The translations under genes were made by a program, and so were the position numbers. From Verrucomicrobia bacterium S94 (GTDB lineage: Bacteria; Verrucomicrobiota; Kiritimatiellia; Kiritimatiellales; Pontiellaceae), in the NCBI GenBank assembly GCA_004299845.1, contig CP036201.1:1674001-1738000 (forward strand): a stretch of DNA of 64,000 nucleotides, in the 5' to 3' direction. This document shows, one piece after another, positions 29,727 through 39,429 of the stretch. Below the pieces are notes generated by a model that did no database searches, had not been told where the DNA came from, and saw only the letters and a program-made list of their open reading frames with translations. Within the stretch, counting starts at the first letter, position 1, and each line of letters opens with the position of its first letter.

Positions 29727-31682
29727 TCACAGCTCACTCCGCCGTTCGATCAGCAGTTCCACCACCGATGGATCCGCCAAAGTGGAGATATCTCCGAGAT
29801 CATCCGTTTCCTGGCGGGCAATTCTACGCAGAATACGCCGCATGATTTTCCCTGAACGGGTCTTCGGCAGTCCCGTCGTGATCAGAATATGGTCCGGGGC
29901 CGCAATCGGACCGATATGCGTCCGGACCTCATTCCGGAGTTCTCCTACCAGTTCAGCATCGGCTTCGAAACCCTCTTTAAGAATGACATACGCAAAAATA
30001 CCCTGCCCTTTGATCTCATGCGGAAACCCGACCACCGCCGCCTCGGCACAGCCGGGATGACTGACCAGCGCGCTTTCGACCTCGGCGGTACCCATGCGAT
30101 GCCCGGAAACATTGATCACATCATCCACTCGCCCTGTAATCCAATAATAACCGTCCTCATCACGCCGGCACCCGTCGCCGGTCAGATAATAGCCCGGAAA
30201 CGGATCAAGATACGTCTGCACAAACCGCACATGATCGCCCTGGATCGTCCGCGCCATTGCCGGCCACGGACTTTTTATGGCCAGCAGACCGGAGACCCCA
30301 TTGCCTTTAATTTCATTCCCCTGATCATCCAGCAGCACCGGTTCGATACCGAAAAAAGGAAACGCGGCCGATCCCGGTTTGGTCGGCGTGGCGCCCGGCA
30401 GCGGGGTGATCATAATACCGCCGGTTTCGGTCTGCCACCAGGTGTCGACAATATTGCAGCGCCCTTCACCGACCACGTCGTAATACCACTGCCAGCTTTC
30501 AGGATTAATCGGTTCGCCCACCGAACCCAGTACGCGAAGGGTTGAACGGTCATACATTTTTACAAACGCATCCCCGTTACGCGCAATGGCACGGATAGCG
30601 GTCGGTGCCGTATAAAACTGTGTAATTTTCAGGCGGTCGACCATATCCCAATATCGGCCCGAATCCGGATAGGTCGGAACCGATTCAAACATCACGGTCG
30701 TCGCTCCGTTCGCCAAAGGCCCATACACCACATAACTGTGGCCCGTAATCCATCCGATGTCGGCAACACACGCAAAAATATCGTCTTCTCGATAATCAAA
30801 TACATAGCGGTGAGTCAGCATCGTGTAGAGCAGGTAACCCGCGCTGGTATGGGAAATACCCTTGGGTTTCCCGGTCGACCCCGAAGTATAGAGTAGAAAA
30901 AGCGTATCCTCGGAATCCATATGTTCAACCGGACAATACGGCCGCTCATTTTTCATAGCCTCGTTCAAATCGATATCACGCGGTTCATAAAAAGGAACCT
31001 TCGCATCCGTGTGACGCACCATAAAAACATGCTCCACCGTCGGGCAGGCCATAACCGCTTCGTCCACAGGGCGTTTAAGCGGAATCGTCTTCTTTCCGCG
31101 ACGGCCCTCATCGGCCGTAATCACCGCTTTGCATTTGGCATCAATAATCCGGTCCCGCAACGCTTCGGCACTGAAACCGGCAAACACCACACTGTGCACA
31201 GCACCGATACGCGCACAGGCCAGCATGGCAAAAGCCGCCTCCGGAATCATCGGCATATAAATCGCCACACGGTCGCCTTTTCGAATTCCGTTATGCCGAA
31301 GAACATTCGCCAGTCTGCAGACCTCCCGATGCAGTTCTCGGTAGGTAAACGTACGGACATCACCCGGTTCATCACCTTCCCAGAGAATGGCCACCTTATC
31401 CCCTCGCCCGGCCAGATGGCGGTCGACACAGTTGTGACAGACATTCAGTTTACCGCCCAAAAACCACGCCACCATACCGTTTGTAAAATCGCAGTCCGAC
31501 ACCTGATTAAAACCGTGAAACCAATCGATATGCTCTTTCGCCTGTTCACCCCAGAACGCTTCCGGATTTTCCAGCGACCGGGCATACAGCTCCTGATATT
31601 CCTCCAGACTCTGGAAATGAGCTCCTTCGCTCACCCGGGCCGGCGGCGCATACATTGAATACCCCTCTTTATGACCACTCAT
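29727..31682 (-). CDS. acs: Acetyl-CoA synthetase (AMP-forming)
   Basis: It activates acetate with ATP and CoA. The 651-residue protein has the N-terminal ACS domain, the P-loop [44 protein letters not shown] and the C-terminal [11 protein letters not shown] lysine, the site regulated by acetylation in this family. The ATG at 31682 has GGAGA upstream; two other in-frame starts lie within 30 bp. A terminator separates it from the upstream pilT-like gene, so it has its own promoter. Confidence 0.96.
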   Translation of the reverse strand: MSGHKEGYSMYAPPARVSEGAHFQSLEEYQELYARSLENPEAFWGEQAKEHIDWFHGFNQVSDCDFTNGMVAWFLGGKLNVCHNCVDRHLAGRGDKVAILWEGDEPGDVRTFTYRELHREVCRLANVLRHNGIRKGDRVAIYMPMIPEAAFAMLACARIGAVHSVVFAGFSAEALRDRIIDAKCKAVITADEGRRGKKTIPLKRPVDEAVMACPTVEHVFMVRHTDAKVPFYEPRDIDLNEAMKNERPYCPVEHMDSEDTLFLLYTSGSTGKPKGISHTSAGYLLYTMLTHRYVFDYREDDIFACVADIGWITGHSYVVYGPLANGATTVMFESVPTYPDSGRYWDMVDRLKITQFYTAPTAIRAIARNGDAFVKMYDRSTLRVLGSVGEPINPESWQWYYDVVGEGRCNIVDTWWQTETGGIMITPLPGATPTKPGSAAFPFFGIEPVLLDDQGNEIKGNGVSGLLAIKSPWPAMARTIQGDHVRFVQTYLDPFPGYYLTGDGCRRDEDGYYWITGRVDDVINVSGHRMGTAEVESALVSHPGCAEAAVVGFPHEIKGQGIFAYVILKEGFEADAELVGELRNEVRTHIGPIAAPDHILITTGLPKTRSGKIMRRILRRIARQETDDLGDISTLADPSVVELLIERRSEL

Positions 31683-31761
31683 ACAACTTCTCCGATTATT
31701 AACCATGAGAATATATTATGAACACGATCATATTTTAAGCAAAACCTTTTCCTAAACATTG

Positions 31762-31797
31762 AAAAAGGCGGCTTCCAATCGCTGGAAAAGCCGCCTC
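31762..31797 (-). terminator. Rho-independent terminator after the PilT-like gene
   Basis: AGGCGGCTT and AAGCCGCCT form a 9-bp stem with a 12-base loop on the minus strand, followed by five T. It lies 27 bp after the stop at 31825. Confidence 0.9.
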
Positions 31798-31824
31798 AAA
31801 CCGAATCGTTCCCTAAAGGGGGAT

Positions 31825-33309
31825 CTATAGCGATTCGCCGCGCAGAGGGATGCCGCGTTTATACAGATTGCTGTGCCGCGTAATACCGGCCAGCAGCTCT
31901 TTCTGCTTGTTGGCTTTGGCCACTTTGGCGGCCCGCTTCGACCATTCAACCGCTTCGCCGAAGTGCGAAAGTTCCGCATAGGCGGCACTGATCAGAATCA
32001 GCGTCGATGCGTCGTTCTGTCCGGTCAGATCAAGCAGTTTCTGGGCGTACTCCAGTGCCTCCACCCCATTGCGTTCATCGGGATTTTCATCGGTGGCAAG
32101 AATCGTAATGAGTTCGCGCAGAGCTGCGGTATCGCGCGGGTTGACGTGCAGTTTTTTGCGTGCCTTTTCACTCTTCGATGCATTCTCACTCTCGTCGGCA
32201 TGCATATCCATATCGTCCAACGAGGAAACAGACAGATCGAGCTGAATATTCTCTTCCTTAAATTTTCTCTCCAGAAACGACTTATCCACCGCATTGCTAT
32301 AAGCTTCTTCCGGCGTAATGATGCCTCGCTTGACCAAATTCAGCAGGTCATCGGCAAACGTGCACATACCGATATTTTTACCCGTCTGCATCAGTGAGGG
32401 AATCTGATGCGTTTTACCTTCGCGAATATTGGCTGAAACCGCCGGAGTGACCACCAGAATTTCGCAGGACGCAATACGACCGCCACCGATGCGCCGGCAG
32501 AGAGTCTGTGCAATGACACCTTTAAGCGAATCGGCCAGCATACTCCGGATCTGATTCTGACGGTCCGCCGGAAATTTATCGATAATCCGGTCTACCGTGG
32601 TCGCTGCGGTATTGGTATGCAACGTGCCGAAAACCAGATGTCCCGTTTCTGCGGTTTCAATGGCAATTTCCATGGTTTCGAGGTCGCGAAGCTCCCCCAC
32701 CAGAACAATATCGGGGTCTTCACGCAGGGCTGCACGCAACGCATTGGAAAAACTTTTGGTGTGCACATGCACTTCCCGCTGATTGACCAGACAGCCCAGC
32801 GAACGGTGCTTAAACTCCACCGGATCTTCTACCGTGATGAGATGCTGGCGCCGTGTGCGGTTGATCAAATCAACCATGGCCGCCAGCGTTGTCGATTTAC
32901 CCGAACCGGTCGGCCCCGTAACAATCACCAGCCCTTTTTTCAGAAAACAGAAAGATCGCACCCCCTCGGGAATATTCAGCTCCTCAAAGGTGGGAACCCG
33001 GGAGGGAATCTGGCGCATCACGCACCCGATTCCCTCGTGATCGATAAAAACATTCACACGGAAACGCGCCGCGCCCGGCAGTTCATAAGCAAAGTCCGTA
33101 TCCCAATGCTCTTCGAGTTCATCAATATTACGCTGTGGAGCAAATTCATAAATGAGCTCCCTCAATTCCTCATCGGTAAATTTTTCAGTTCCCCGCTGAA
33201 AATGCATTTCGCCGTCTATGCGGTAGCAGGGCTGATGGTTGGAGGAAAGATGGATATCACTGGCGCCCTTTTCGAGCATTTCTTCAAGATATTGGTCTAT
33301 TTGTCTCAT
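31825..33309 (-). CDS. PilT-type ATPase with C-terminal TPR-like extension
   Basis: Residues 1-360 match the type IV pilus retraction ATPase: SDIHLSSNHQP at the N-terminus, Walker A GPTGSGKSTT, VEDPVEF, the Asp box GELRDLETMEIAIETAETGH and the PilT ending MQTGKNIGMCTFADDLL. Retraction ATPases usually end near 350-370 residues. Here a charged linker and about 110 further helical residues follow, with two TPR-like repeats (ASTLILISAAYAELSHFGEAVEWSKRA). The extension may bind a partner. No other pilus genes are in the window, so PilU or a related ATPase is possible. Confidence 0.85.
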   Translation of the reverse strand: MRQIDQYLEEMLEKGASDIHLSSNHQPCYRIDGEMHFQRGTEKFTDEELRELIYEFAPQRNIDELEEHWDTDFAYELPGAARFRVNVFIDHEGIGCVMRQIPSRVPTFEELNIPEGVRSFCFLKKGLVIVTGPTGSGKSTTLAAMVDLINRTRRQHLITVEDPVEFKHRSLGCLVNQREVHVHTKSFSNALRAALREDPDIVLVGELRDLETMEIAIETAETGHLVFGTLHTNTAATTVDRIIDKFPADRQNQIRSMLADSLKGVIAQTLCRRIGGGRIASCEILVVTPAVSANIREGKTHQIPSLMQTGKNIGMCTFADDLLNLVKRGIITPEEAYSNAVDKSFLERKFKEENIQLDLSVSSLDDMDMHADESENASKSEKARKKLHVNPRDTAALRELITILATDENPDERNGVEALEYAQKLLDLTGQNDASTLILISAAYAELSHFGEAVEWSKRAAKVAKANKQKELLAGITRHSNLYKRGIPLRGESL

Positions 33310-33391
33310 ACGTTTTCCTTAACAAAAATGCACAATATCTTTAGCAACATCAGTGCCATACCTCCCGGCAATTGACATTCAGGTAAAAGCG

Positions 33392-35643
33392 CTACGTCTT
33401 TTCACTGATATATCTCTGAATCGTCCGGCCCAGCTCCCTCCAATCCACCGGCTTAGCTACATAACCGGAGTGACCCAGCGAACTCAGATCCTCGCCATCA
33501 ACTTTTTCCATGTACCCGCTGCACAGAATGGCCGGAATATCCTTCCGGATCTTGAGAATCTGCTGAATCAGCTCATGGCCGTTGATTTCAGGCATGCTGT
33601 AATCCGTCACAACCATGTCAAAAGTTTCCGGACTACGCCTGAATGCTTCCAGCGCCTGCCGGCCGTTGGGCGCGGAAACCACTTCATAACCGAATGATTC
33701 AAGCATTTCGCGGCCCATGGAAAGAATGGCCTCATCGTCATCCACAAAAAGAATACGTCCCGCCCCGGAAGGTTCCGACAGATCAACCGATTCTTTCTCC
33801 GCAGGAACAGCTTCGCCCAGCAGCGGAATATATATCGTAAAAGTAGTACCTAAACCCTCTTCACTTTCCACGCAGATCTTGCCGCGATGCTTACGGACAA
33901 TGCCATGAACAATCGACAGTCCGAATCCGGTACCCTCTCCCTTTTTCTTGGTTGTGAAATAGGGCTCGAAAATACGTTCAACCACCTCAGGCGGCATACC
34001 GCATCCGCTGTCAGAGACTGTTATACAGGCATATTTACCCGGCTCAAGGTCCACCAGTTTTTCGTCTTTATGCCCTTTTGCAATTTCAACTTCCTGCAGC
34101 GAAACACTCAATATTCCCTGATCGGTTTTTCCCAGCGCATGCGCTGCATTGGTACACAGATTGATTAAAACCTGCTGAATCTGTGTTGCATCCCCCAGAA
34201 TGGCTCCGCAGGCCGGATCAATATTCTGCTTAACCGTGATATTCTTTTTCATGGTGGTCTGCACCATGTTGAGCGAATCTTCAACAACAGGCTGCAGATC
34301 CACCGTCCGGAACTCCTGCTCCTCCTGCCGGCTGAACGTCAGAATCTGACGCACCAGCTTGGTGGCCCGATCGCCGGCTTTTACGATCTCTTTCAGATAA
34401 CCGTATGCCTTACTCTCCTCATCCACAGTATTCATGCAGAGTGCCACATAACCGAGAATGGCTGTGAGAATATTGTTAAAATCGTGAGAAATCCCGCCGG
34501 CCAGCGCCCCGATGGCATTCATCTTCTGCTGCTGACGCATGTACTTCTCGATCTCACGCTCTTCCGTAATATCACGGCCGATTGCCACATAGTTAATCAT
34601 CTCATTCCCCTCGCCGCGGATGGGATAGATGACCGATTCCTCTATATAAATACTGCCGTCTTTTTTTCTATTGATAAATTCGCCCGACCAGGGCTCGCCA
34701 CGGCTGATTGTGCTCCACAGTTCCTCATAAAACTGCGCTCTCAGCTTTCCACTCTTGAGAAAATTTGTTTTCCGACCCAGAACCTCATTGTGGGTATACC
34801 CCGAGGTATTCTCAAAAGCGGCATTCACATACTGAATATTTCCACTGACATCGGTAATGATGATCGATTCGCTCGACTGCTCCACCGCCACAGCCAGACG
34901 ACGCATCTCCTGCTCCATCTGCATACGCCTGGTCAGATCGCGGCTGATGCTGATCATTCCCGTGGAGCCCGCGGCGGATTCAAGATACGGAATTTTCACG
35001 GTTTCGAGATAAACATCCTCTCCATCCGCATTACTGGTCCATCCTTCAGATTCCGCAGAAGTTCCCCGAGCCAGAACACGCAGATCTTCCATGTGTGAAG
35101 CTTTTGAAATGTTTTCCGGAAGAATCTCCGACGCCGTCCGTCCGTAAATCGCATCCACTTCAGCCCGACAAACCGCGCATATGCCGAATTGCAACTCAGA
35201 TAAAGGCCCCGGCTGTCCTTCACATAAATCGGATCGGGGATCGAATCGATCAGGCAATACATCAGCGCCTGCTGCTCCACAAGACGGCGCCCCACCTGAA
35301 TCCGGGCAAGCAGCTCGCCGCTGTCGAACGGCTTTATAATAAAATCATCCGCCCCGGCCGCAAAACCCTCCAGCACATCCTCCTTATCGGATTTCGCCGT
35401 GAGCAGAATCGTATAAACCGGAATCGGGGATTCAATCTGACGCATCTTCCGGCACAGTTCGATACCGCTGAGCCCCGGCATCATCCAGTCGAGTAAAGCC
35501 AGCTTCGGAGGATCCTCCTGCTGCAGAATTTTCCAGGCCGCATCACCGTTCTCGGCCGCAACCACTTTATACCCTGCTTTGGTCAGGGTCTTCTTCAACA
35601 GGGTCCGCGAGAACGCATTATCCTCAGCAATCAGAATTTTCAT
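33392..35643 (-). CDS. Hybrid sensor histidine kinase (REC-PAS-PAS-HisKA-HATPase-REC), frameshifted
   Basis: The first frame encodes a receiver domain (LIAEDNAFSR, phospho-Asp in LALLDWMMPG) and the start of a PAS domain. At the G-run 35164-35166 the frame changes; one extra G gives ARFVGAEVDAIYGRTASEIL, a normal PAS, and a 750-residue protein. A second PAS (ESIIITDVSGNIQYVNAAFE), HisKA with GGISHDFNNILTAILGY, the ATPase boxes GCGMPPEVVERIF and GTGFGLSIVHGI, and a C-terminal receiver (VVTDYSMPEINGHEL) follow. It has no membrane segment, so it senses in the cytoplasm. The signal and output are unknown. Confidence 0.85.
35164..35166 (-). other. Frameshift site in the sensor kinase (G3 run)
   Basis: Three C on the plus strand; a fourth restores a continuous PAS domain. 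Confidence 0.65.
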
Positions 35644-35762
35644 CAGGTCATCTCCAAGGAGCCGCAAACCATGCTGTACATTCCCTAAAAAGCTCCATTC
35701 AAAAAAAGAAGTGTTACAGATCGTTCATAGGGGTTCAACCGTTTTCCAGACTGTGGAAATCT

Positions 35763-35792
35763 AAAAAAAACGCCTCGGGAATTCCCGGGGCG
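35763..35792 (-). terminator. Rho-independent terminator after the NifU-like gene
   Basis: On the minus strand CGCCCCGGGAATTCCCGAGGCG forms a hairpin with a short AT loop and ends in eight T (35770-35763). It lies between the stop at 35829 and the sensor kinase start at 35643. Confidence 0.9.
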
Positions 35793-35828
35793 CAGTACGG
35801 ATTTCCTACTGTTGAAAACGGATAAACC

Positions 35829-36074
35829 TTAGTGATCCGTCACATCCACCACTTCCTTCACTTCCGGCACCCGCTCCTTCAACAGCGTTTCAATACCGTT
35901 TTTCATAGTCATGCGGGCCCCCGGACAGCCTTTGCATCCGCCCTCGAGCTCAATATACACAATACCGTTATTCACATTGGTCACGTTGCCACCGCCACCA
36001 TGGGAGGCCAATGCCGGCGTAACTTCCTCGTCCATTACCGCATTCACTGCATCCAGAATTTCCTGATCCGTCAT
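35829..36074 (-). CDS. NifU-like Fe-S scaffold protein
   Basis: The 81-residue protein is a stand-alone NifU C-terminal (Nfu) domain with the CxxC cluster site in GGCKGCPGARMTMKNGIE. Such proteins carry and deliver 4Fe-4S clusters. The window encodes several clients, such as lipA and queG. It is transcribed alone, away from the divergent DUF368 gene, and has its own terminator. Confidence 0.92.
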   Translation of the reverse strand: MTDQEILDAVNAVMDEEVTPALASHGGGGNVTNVNNGIVYIELEGGCKGCPGARMTMKNGIETLLKERVPEVKEVVDVTDH

Positions 36075-36165
36075 GGTTTTTTCCTTTTCTATAGATGAAA
36101 TTGACTTAGCTCGGCTTTATCCCTACTACTTTCCCCCGACTTACACAAGCATAGGGGAGCCATTA

Positions 36166-37080
36166 ATGATCGACTATATCCTGAATATTCTCAAAGGCGC
36201 ACTTATGGGTGCGGCCAACGTAATCCCCGGCGTTTCCGGCGGTACCATGGCCCTCCTCACCGGAATCTTTGAAAAACTGATCAACACCATCAAATCATTC
36301 GATCTAACGGCCGCAAAACTGGCCTGCAATTTCAAATTCAAAGAGCTCTGCGAACACGTCGACATCAGATTCCTCTCCGCCATCGGCATTGGAATTATCG
36401 GCAGCATTCTCACCGTGGCCCGTATTCTCGAATATCTCTTTGAACATCAGGCACTATACGTCTGGGCCTTCTTTTTCGGCCTGATTCTGGCCTCTGTCTA
36501 CTTTGTCGGGAAAAAGATTCAGCAGAAATCCATGGCCGTTTACCTGCTTTTTGCACTCGGCACCGCCATCGCCGTCGGCATTGCATTCCTGGAACCGGCC
36601 GAGCAGAACGACGCCATTCCCTACCTGCTTATCTGTGGGGCCGTCTCCATGTGCAGTATGATTCTGCCCGGCCTCTCCGGCTCTTTTGTTCTGCTGCTCA
36701 TGGGCAACTACGAACTCGTCATGATCGATGCCGTTAACACACTCAATCTTCGCGTCATTATCCCGACCGGCATCGGCATGGTGCTTGGTCTGGCCGCTTT
36801 CGCCCGCGTGCTTTCCTGGGTCTTCAAAAAATTCCACGATCAGACCATCGCCCTGCTCACCGGTTTCATCTTCGGCTCGCTGACCATTCTCTGGCCCTGG
36901 AAAGAAGCCATCACCAAAACCTTTCAGGATGGCGAAAACATCAAAGAAAAGGTGGTGGGCTATCATCACAGCCTGCCGGAAATGAGCACCGAAACCGGAA
37001 TCGCCGTCGCCATTATGCTGGCCGGAATACTCATCATCGCGGCCGTTGAAACCACCGCCGGAAAAATCAAGGCCGACTGA
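36166..37080 (+). CDS. DUF368 (PopT-type) membrane protein, probable undecaprenyl-phosphate translocase
   Basis: The 304-residue polytopic membrane protein begins ILKGALMGAANVIPGVSGGTM and has the second glycine-rich repeat CSMILPGLSGSFVLLLMGNY, both typical of DUF368. DUF368 proteins were recently shown to recycle the undecaprenyl-phosphate carrier across the inner membrane. The ATG at 36166 has AGGGGAG upstream. Assignment of the activity here is by family. Confidence 0.85.
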   Translation: MIDYILNILKGALMGAANVIPGVSGGTMALLTGIFEKLINTIKSFDLTAAKLACNFKFKELCEHVDIRFLSAIGIGIIGSILTVARILEYLFEHQALYVWAFFFGLILASVYFVGKKIQQKSMAVYLLFALGTAIAVGIAFLEPAEQNDAIPYLLICGAVSMCSMILPGLSGSFVLLLMGNYELVMIDAVNTLNLRVIIPTGIGMVLGLAAFARVLSWVFKKFHDQTIALLTGFIFGSLTILWPWKEAITKTFQDGENIKEKVVGYHHSLPEMSTETGIAVAIMLAGILIIAAVETTAGKIKAD

Positions 37081-37118
37081 TCACTCAGCCGGCCCGTTTT
37101 CTTCCGGAAAAGGAACGC

Positions 37119-37994
37119 CTACGCCTGAACCATTTTATCCGCACGATACGACGAACGTACCAGAGGCCCCGAAGCCACGGCATCAAACCCGATCTCGTAG
37201 GCCGCATCCTCAAAATCGACGAATTCCTTCGGAGTCACAAACCGCTTTGTATGCGCATGGTCGCGCGTCGGAGCCATATACTGCCCGATAGTCAGCAGAC
37301 GAACGCCATGGTCATAAATATCCTGCAGGCACTCCATCACCTCTTCGTTGGTTTCGCCCAGACCCAGCATAATACCGGTTTTCACCCGAATCGAACCATC
37401 GCCGTATTCTGAAGCCATTTTCAGAATATTCAGCGAACGCTCATACGTAGCCCCCGAACGAATTGAACGCTGCAGCCGTTTCACCGTTTCTACATTGTGG
37501 TTGAAAACAATCGGTCCGGCATCCAGCACCTTATAAAGCGATTCCTTCCGGCCCCAGAAATCCGGCGTCAGCACTTCCACGGTAATCCCGGGAACGCGTT
37601 CTTTCACCGCCGTAATGGTCTGCGCAAAAATCTCTGCGCCGCCATCAAGTACATCGTCCCGCGTAACCGATGTAATCACCACATGTTTCAGTTTCATTTT
37701 CTCCACGGCATCCGCAACCCGGCGGGGCTCATCCAGATCCAGACCTTCCGGTTTCCCAAAGGCAATGGAACAGAACCGGCAGTCGCGCGTGCAGATATTC
37801 CCCAGAATCATCACCGTTGCCGTACCATGATTCCAGCATTCGTGGCGATTCGGACACTTGGCGTCTTCACAGACGGTATGCAGTCCGTTTTTTTTCAGGG
37901 CATTGTGGGTTTCAGCATAGGCTTTATCGGTCTGAATCGGGCGCCGCATCCATTCCGGAATCCGTGCGGGCCGCACTGCTTCTGTTGTATCCAT
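37119..37994 (-). CDS. lipA: Lipoyl synthase
   Basis: A radical-SAM enzyme that inserts two sulfurs into octanoyl-protein to make the lipoyl cofactor. The auxiliary cluster cysteines are in CEDAKCPNRHEC and the SAM cluster is in CTRDCRFCSI. The family ending RSSYRAD is present. The 291-residue reading starts at the ATG at 37994, which has GGAGAGG upstream; an earlier TTG is the only in-frame alternative. lipB is not next to it. Confidence 0.97.
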   Translation of the reverse strand: MDTTEAVRPARIPEWMRRPIQTDKAYAETHNALKKNGLHTVCEDAKCPNRHECWNHGTATVMILGNICTRDCRFCSIAFGKPEGLDLDEPRRVADAVEKMKLKHVVITSVTRDDVLDGGAEIFAQTITAVKERVPGITVEVLTPDFWGRKESLYKVLDAGPIVFNHNVETVKRLQRSIRSGATYERSLNILKMASEYGDGSIRVKTGIMLGLGETNEEVMECLQDIYDHGVRLLTIGQYMAPTRDHAHTKRFVTPKEFVDFEDAAYEIGFDAVASGPLVRSSYRADKMVQA

Positions 37995-38237
37995 ATATAT
38001 CCTCTCCAATCGACCGGAAAATCGGTCGTGTCAGTGGCAAAACACGAGGAACATAGCAGAACCTGCGCCGCGGAAAACCCTATTCCTTAATTTATATAGG
38101 ACTGATGAGGTTCAAAATGGACACTTTTATCATGTTTTCAGCAATTTCATCCATAAGTATAGCATTTCGCTCTATGGCCGAAACGCACTTGATCCTTTTT
38201 CCTATATAACATTAACCAAGATATAAGGAGTTTAGTT

Positions 38238-39383
38238 ATGCCTGTTCATCCTGATCCGTTTAAGGCCGACCGTGAGTCGACCGGACTTCATCATGTCGAT
38301 GTCGAAGGTGAAAACCTTCCGCTGATCCTCACCCATCAAGAGGTCCGCAATGCCGCCCGCGATTATAAATCGTTCAGCAGTGACAATCCCCTGATGTGCG
38401 TCATCCATTCTGAAGCAGATGTGCGCACGGTTCGCCAGCTTCCCCTGGAAATCGATCCACCCGACCACACCGATTATCGCAACATTGTAGAGCCTCTATT
38501 CAAACGGCCGATGGAGGACGAAGATTACATGGCCGACATGAAAGCCCTTGTGAGCGGAATGGTGACCGATGCCGTGCAGCAGAAAGAAATCGAAGCCGTA
38601 CGCGGCTTCGCTTTGCCGCTGCAGTGCCGGGCCCTGACACGCCTGCTTAACGTTCCCGAAAGTGAAGCCGACGAATGGATCAGCTGGGGCGTGCACGTCT
38701 TTCATGACCGCGACGACGGAGTCGACAGTGGTCCGGTTCTCGAAAATTATACCGGAAAACAGTTCAAAAAAGTCGAAGAAAATCCGGGCAACGATTTTTT
38801 CAGCATCCTGAATCAGGCGGAATTCCGCGGAAGAAAACTGACCTTCGAAGAAAAACAGGGTTTTGCCAACGTCGCATTTGCCGGCGGAAGAGATACAGTG
38901 ATTAATATGGTCTCCAGTATTCTCGCCTATTTCGGCGATCACCCGGAAGGAATCGACTTTCTGCGTGAAGATGAAACCCGCATTCCGAAAGCCGTTGAAG
39001 AATTTGTCCGTTATGTCAGTCCACTCACCGCAATTACCAGGGTGTGCCCCCGTGCTAAAGAGGTACTGGGACACACCGTTCCCGCCGGCGGACGGGTCGG
39101 ACTGTGCTGGCCGTCTGCAAACCGCGATGCCTCAGTCTTTGAAAATCCGGATGAAATCATCCTCGACCGGCACCCGAACCGGCACGTCGGGTTCGGCCAT
39201 GCTACTCACCGCTGTATGGGTGCCCCGCACGCCCGGCTGATTATGCGCAGTCTGCTTGAAGCGCTCTGCGAACAGGTCGAACGCATCGAACTGATCGAAG
39301 CCGTGCCGAAATACGACGAGGAAACTTCATTCAAACGTATGACCGGATACGAGTCTGTAAATATCCGTTTTATCAAACGATAA
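38238..39383 (+). CDS. Cytochrome P450
   Basis: A soluble 381-residue heme monooxygenase. The I-helix AFAGGRDTVINM, the ExxR motif EEFVR and the heme loop FGHATHRCMG with the axial cysteine are present. The loop has Ala where the usual FGxGxHxCxG has the second Gly. IDPPDHTDYRNI is the typical substrate-side segment. AAGGAG precedes the ATG. It stands alone, with no ferredoxin or reductase beside it, so the substrate and redox partner are unknown. P450s are uncommon in anaerobic relatives, and horizontal gain is possible. Confidence 0.93.
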   Translation: MPVHPDPFKADRESTGLHHVDVEGENLPLILTHQEVRNAARDYKSFSSDNPLMCVIHSEADVRTVRQLPLEIDPPDHTDYRNIVEPLFKRPMEDEDYMADMKALVSGMVTDAVQQKEIEAVRGFALPLQCRALTRLLNVPESEADEWISWGVHVFHDRDDGVDSGPVLENYTGKQFKKVEENPGNDFFSILNQAEFRGRKLTFEEKQGFANVAFAGGRDTVINMVSSILAYFGDHPEGIDFLREDETRIPKAVEEFVRYVSPLTAITRVCPRAKEVLGHTVPAGGRVGLCWPSANRDASVFENPDEIILDRHPNRHVGFGHATHRCMGAPHARLIMRSLLEALCEQVERIELIEAVPKYDEETSFKRMTGYESVNIRFIKR

Positions 39384-39388
39384 ACCGC

Positions 39389-39408
39389 CCGCTCCGGCCA
39401 AAGAGCGG
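39389..39408. terminator. Weak hairpin between P450 and valS (convergent)
   Basis: CCGCTC and GAGCGG form a 6-bp stem with an 8-base loop, followed on the plus strand by AAAGCTTTAAAAA. A shared terminator is possible but weak. Confidence 0.3.
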
Positions 39409-39429
39409 AAAGCTTTAAAAACCGCGATA

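Noticed and set aside
33392-35257. Separate histidine kinase gene apart from the receiver/PAS gene
   Set aside because: The two frames split a single PAS domain and overlap; one added G joins them.
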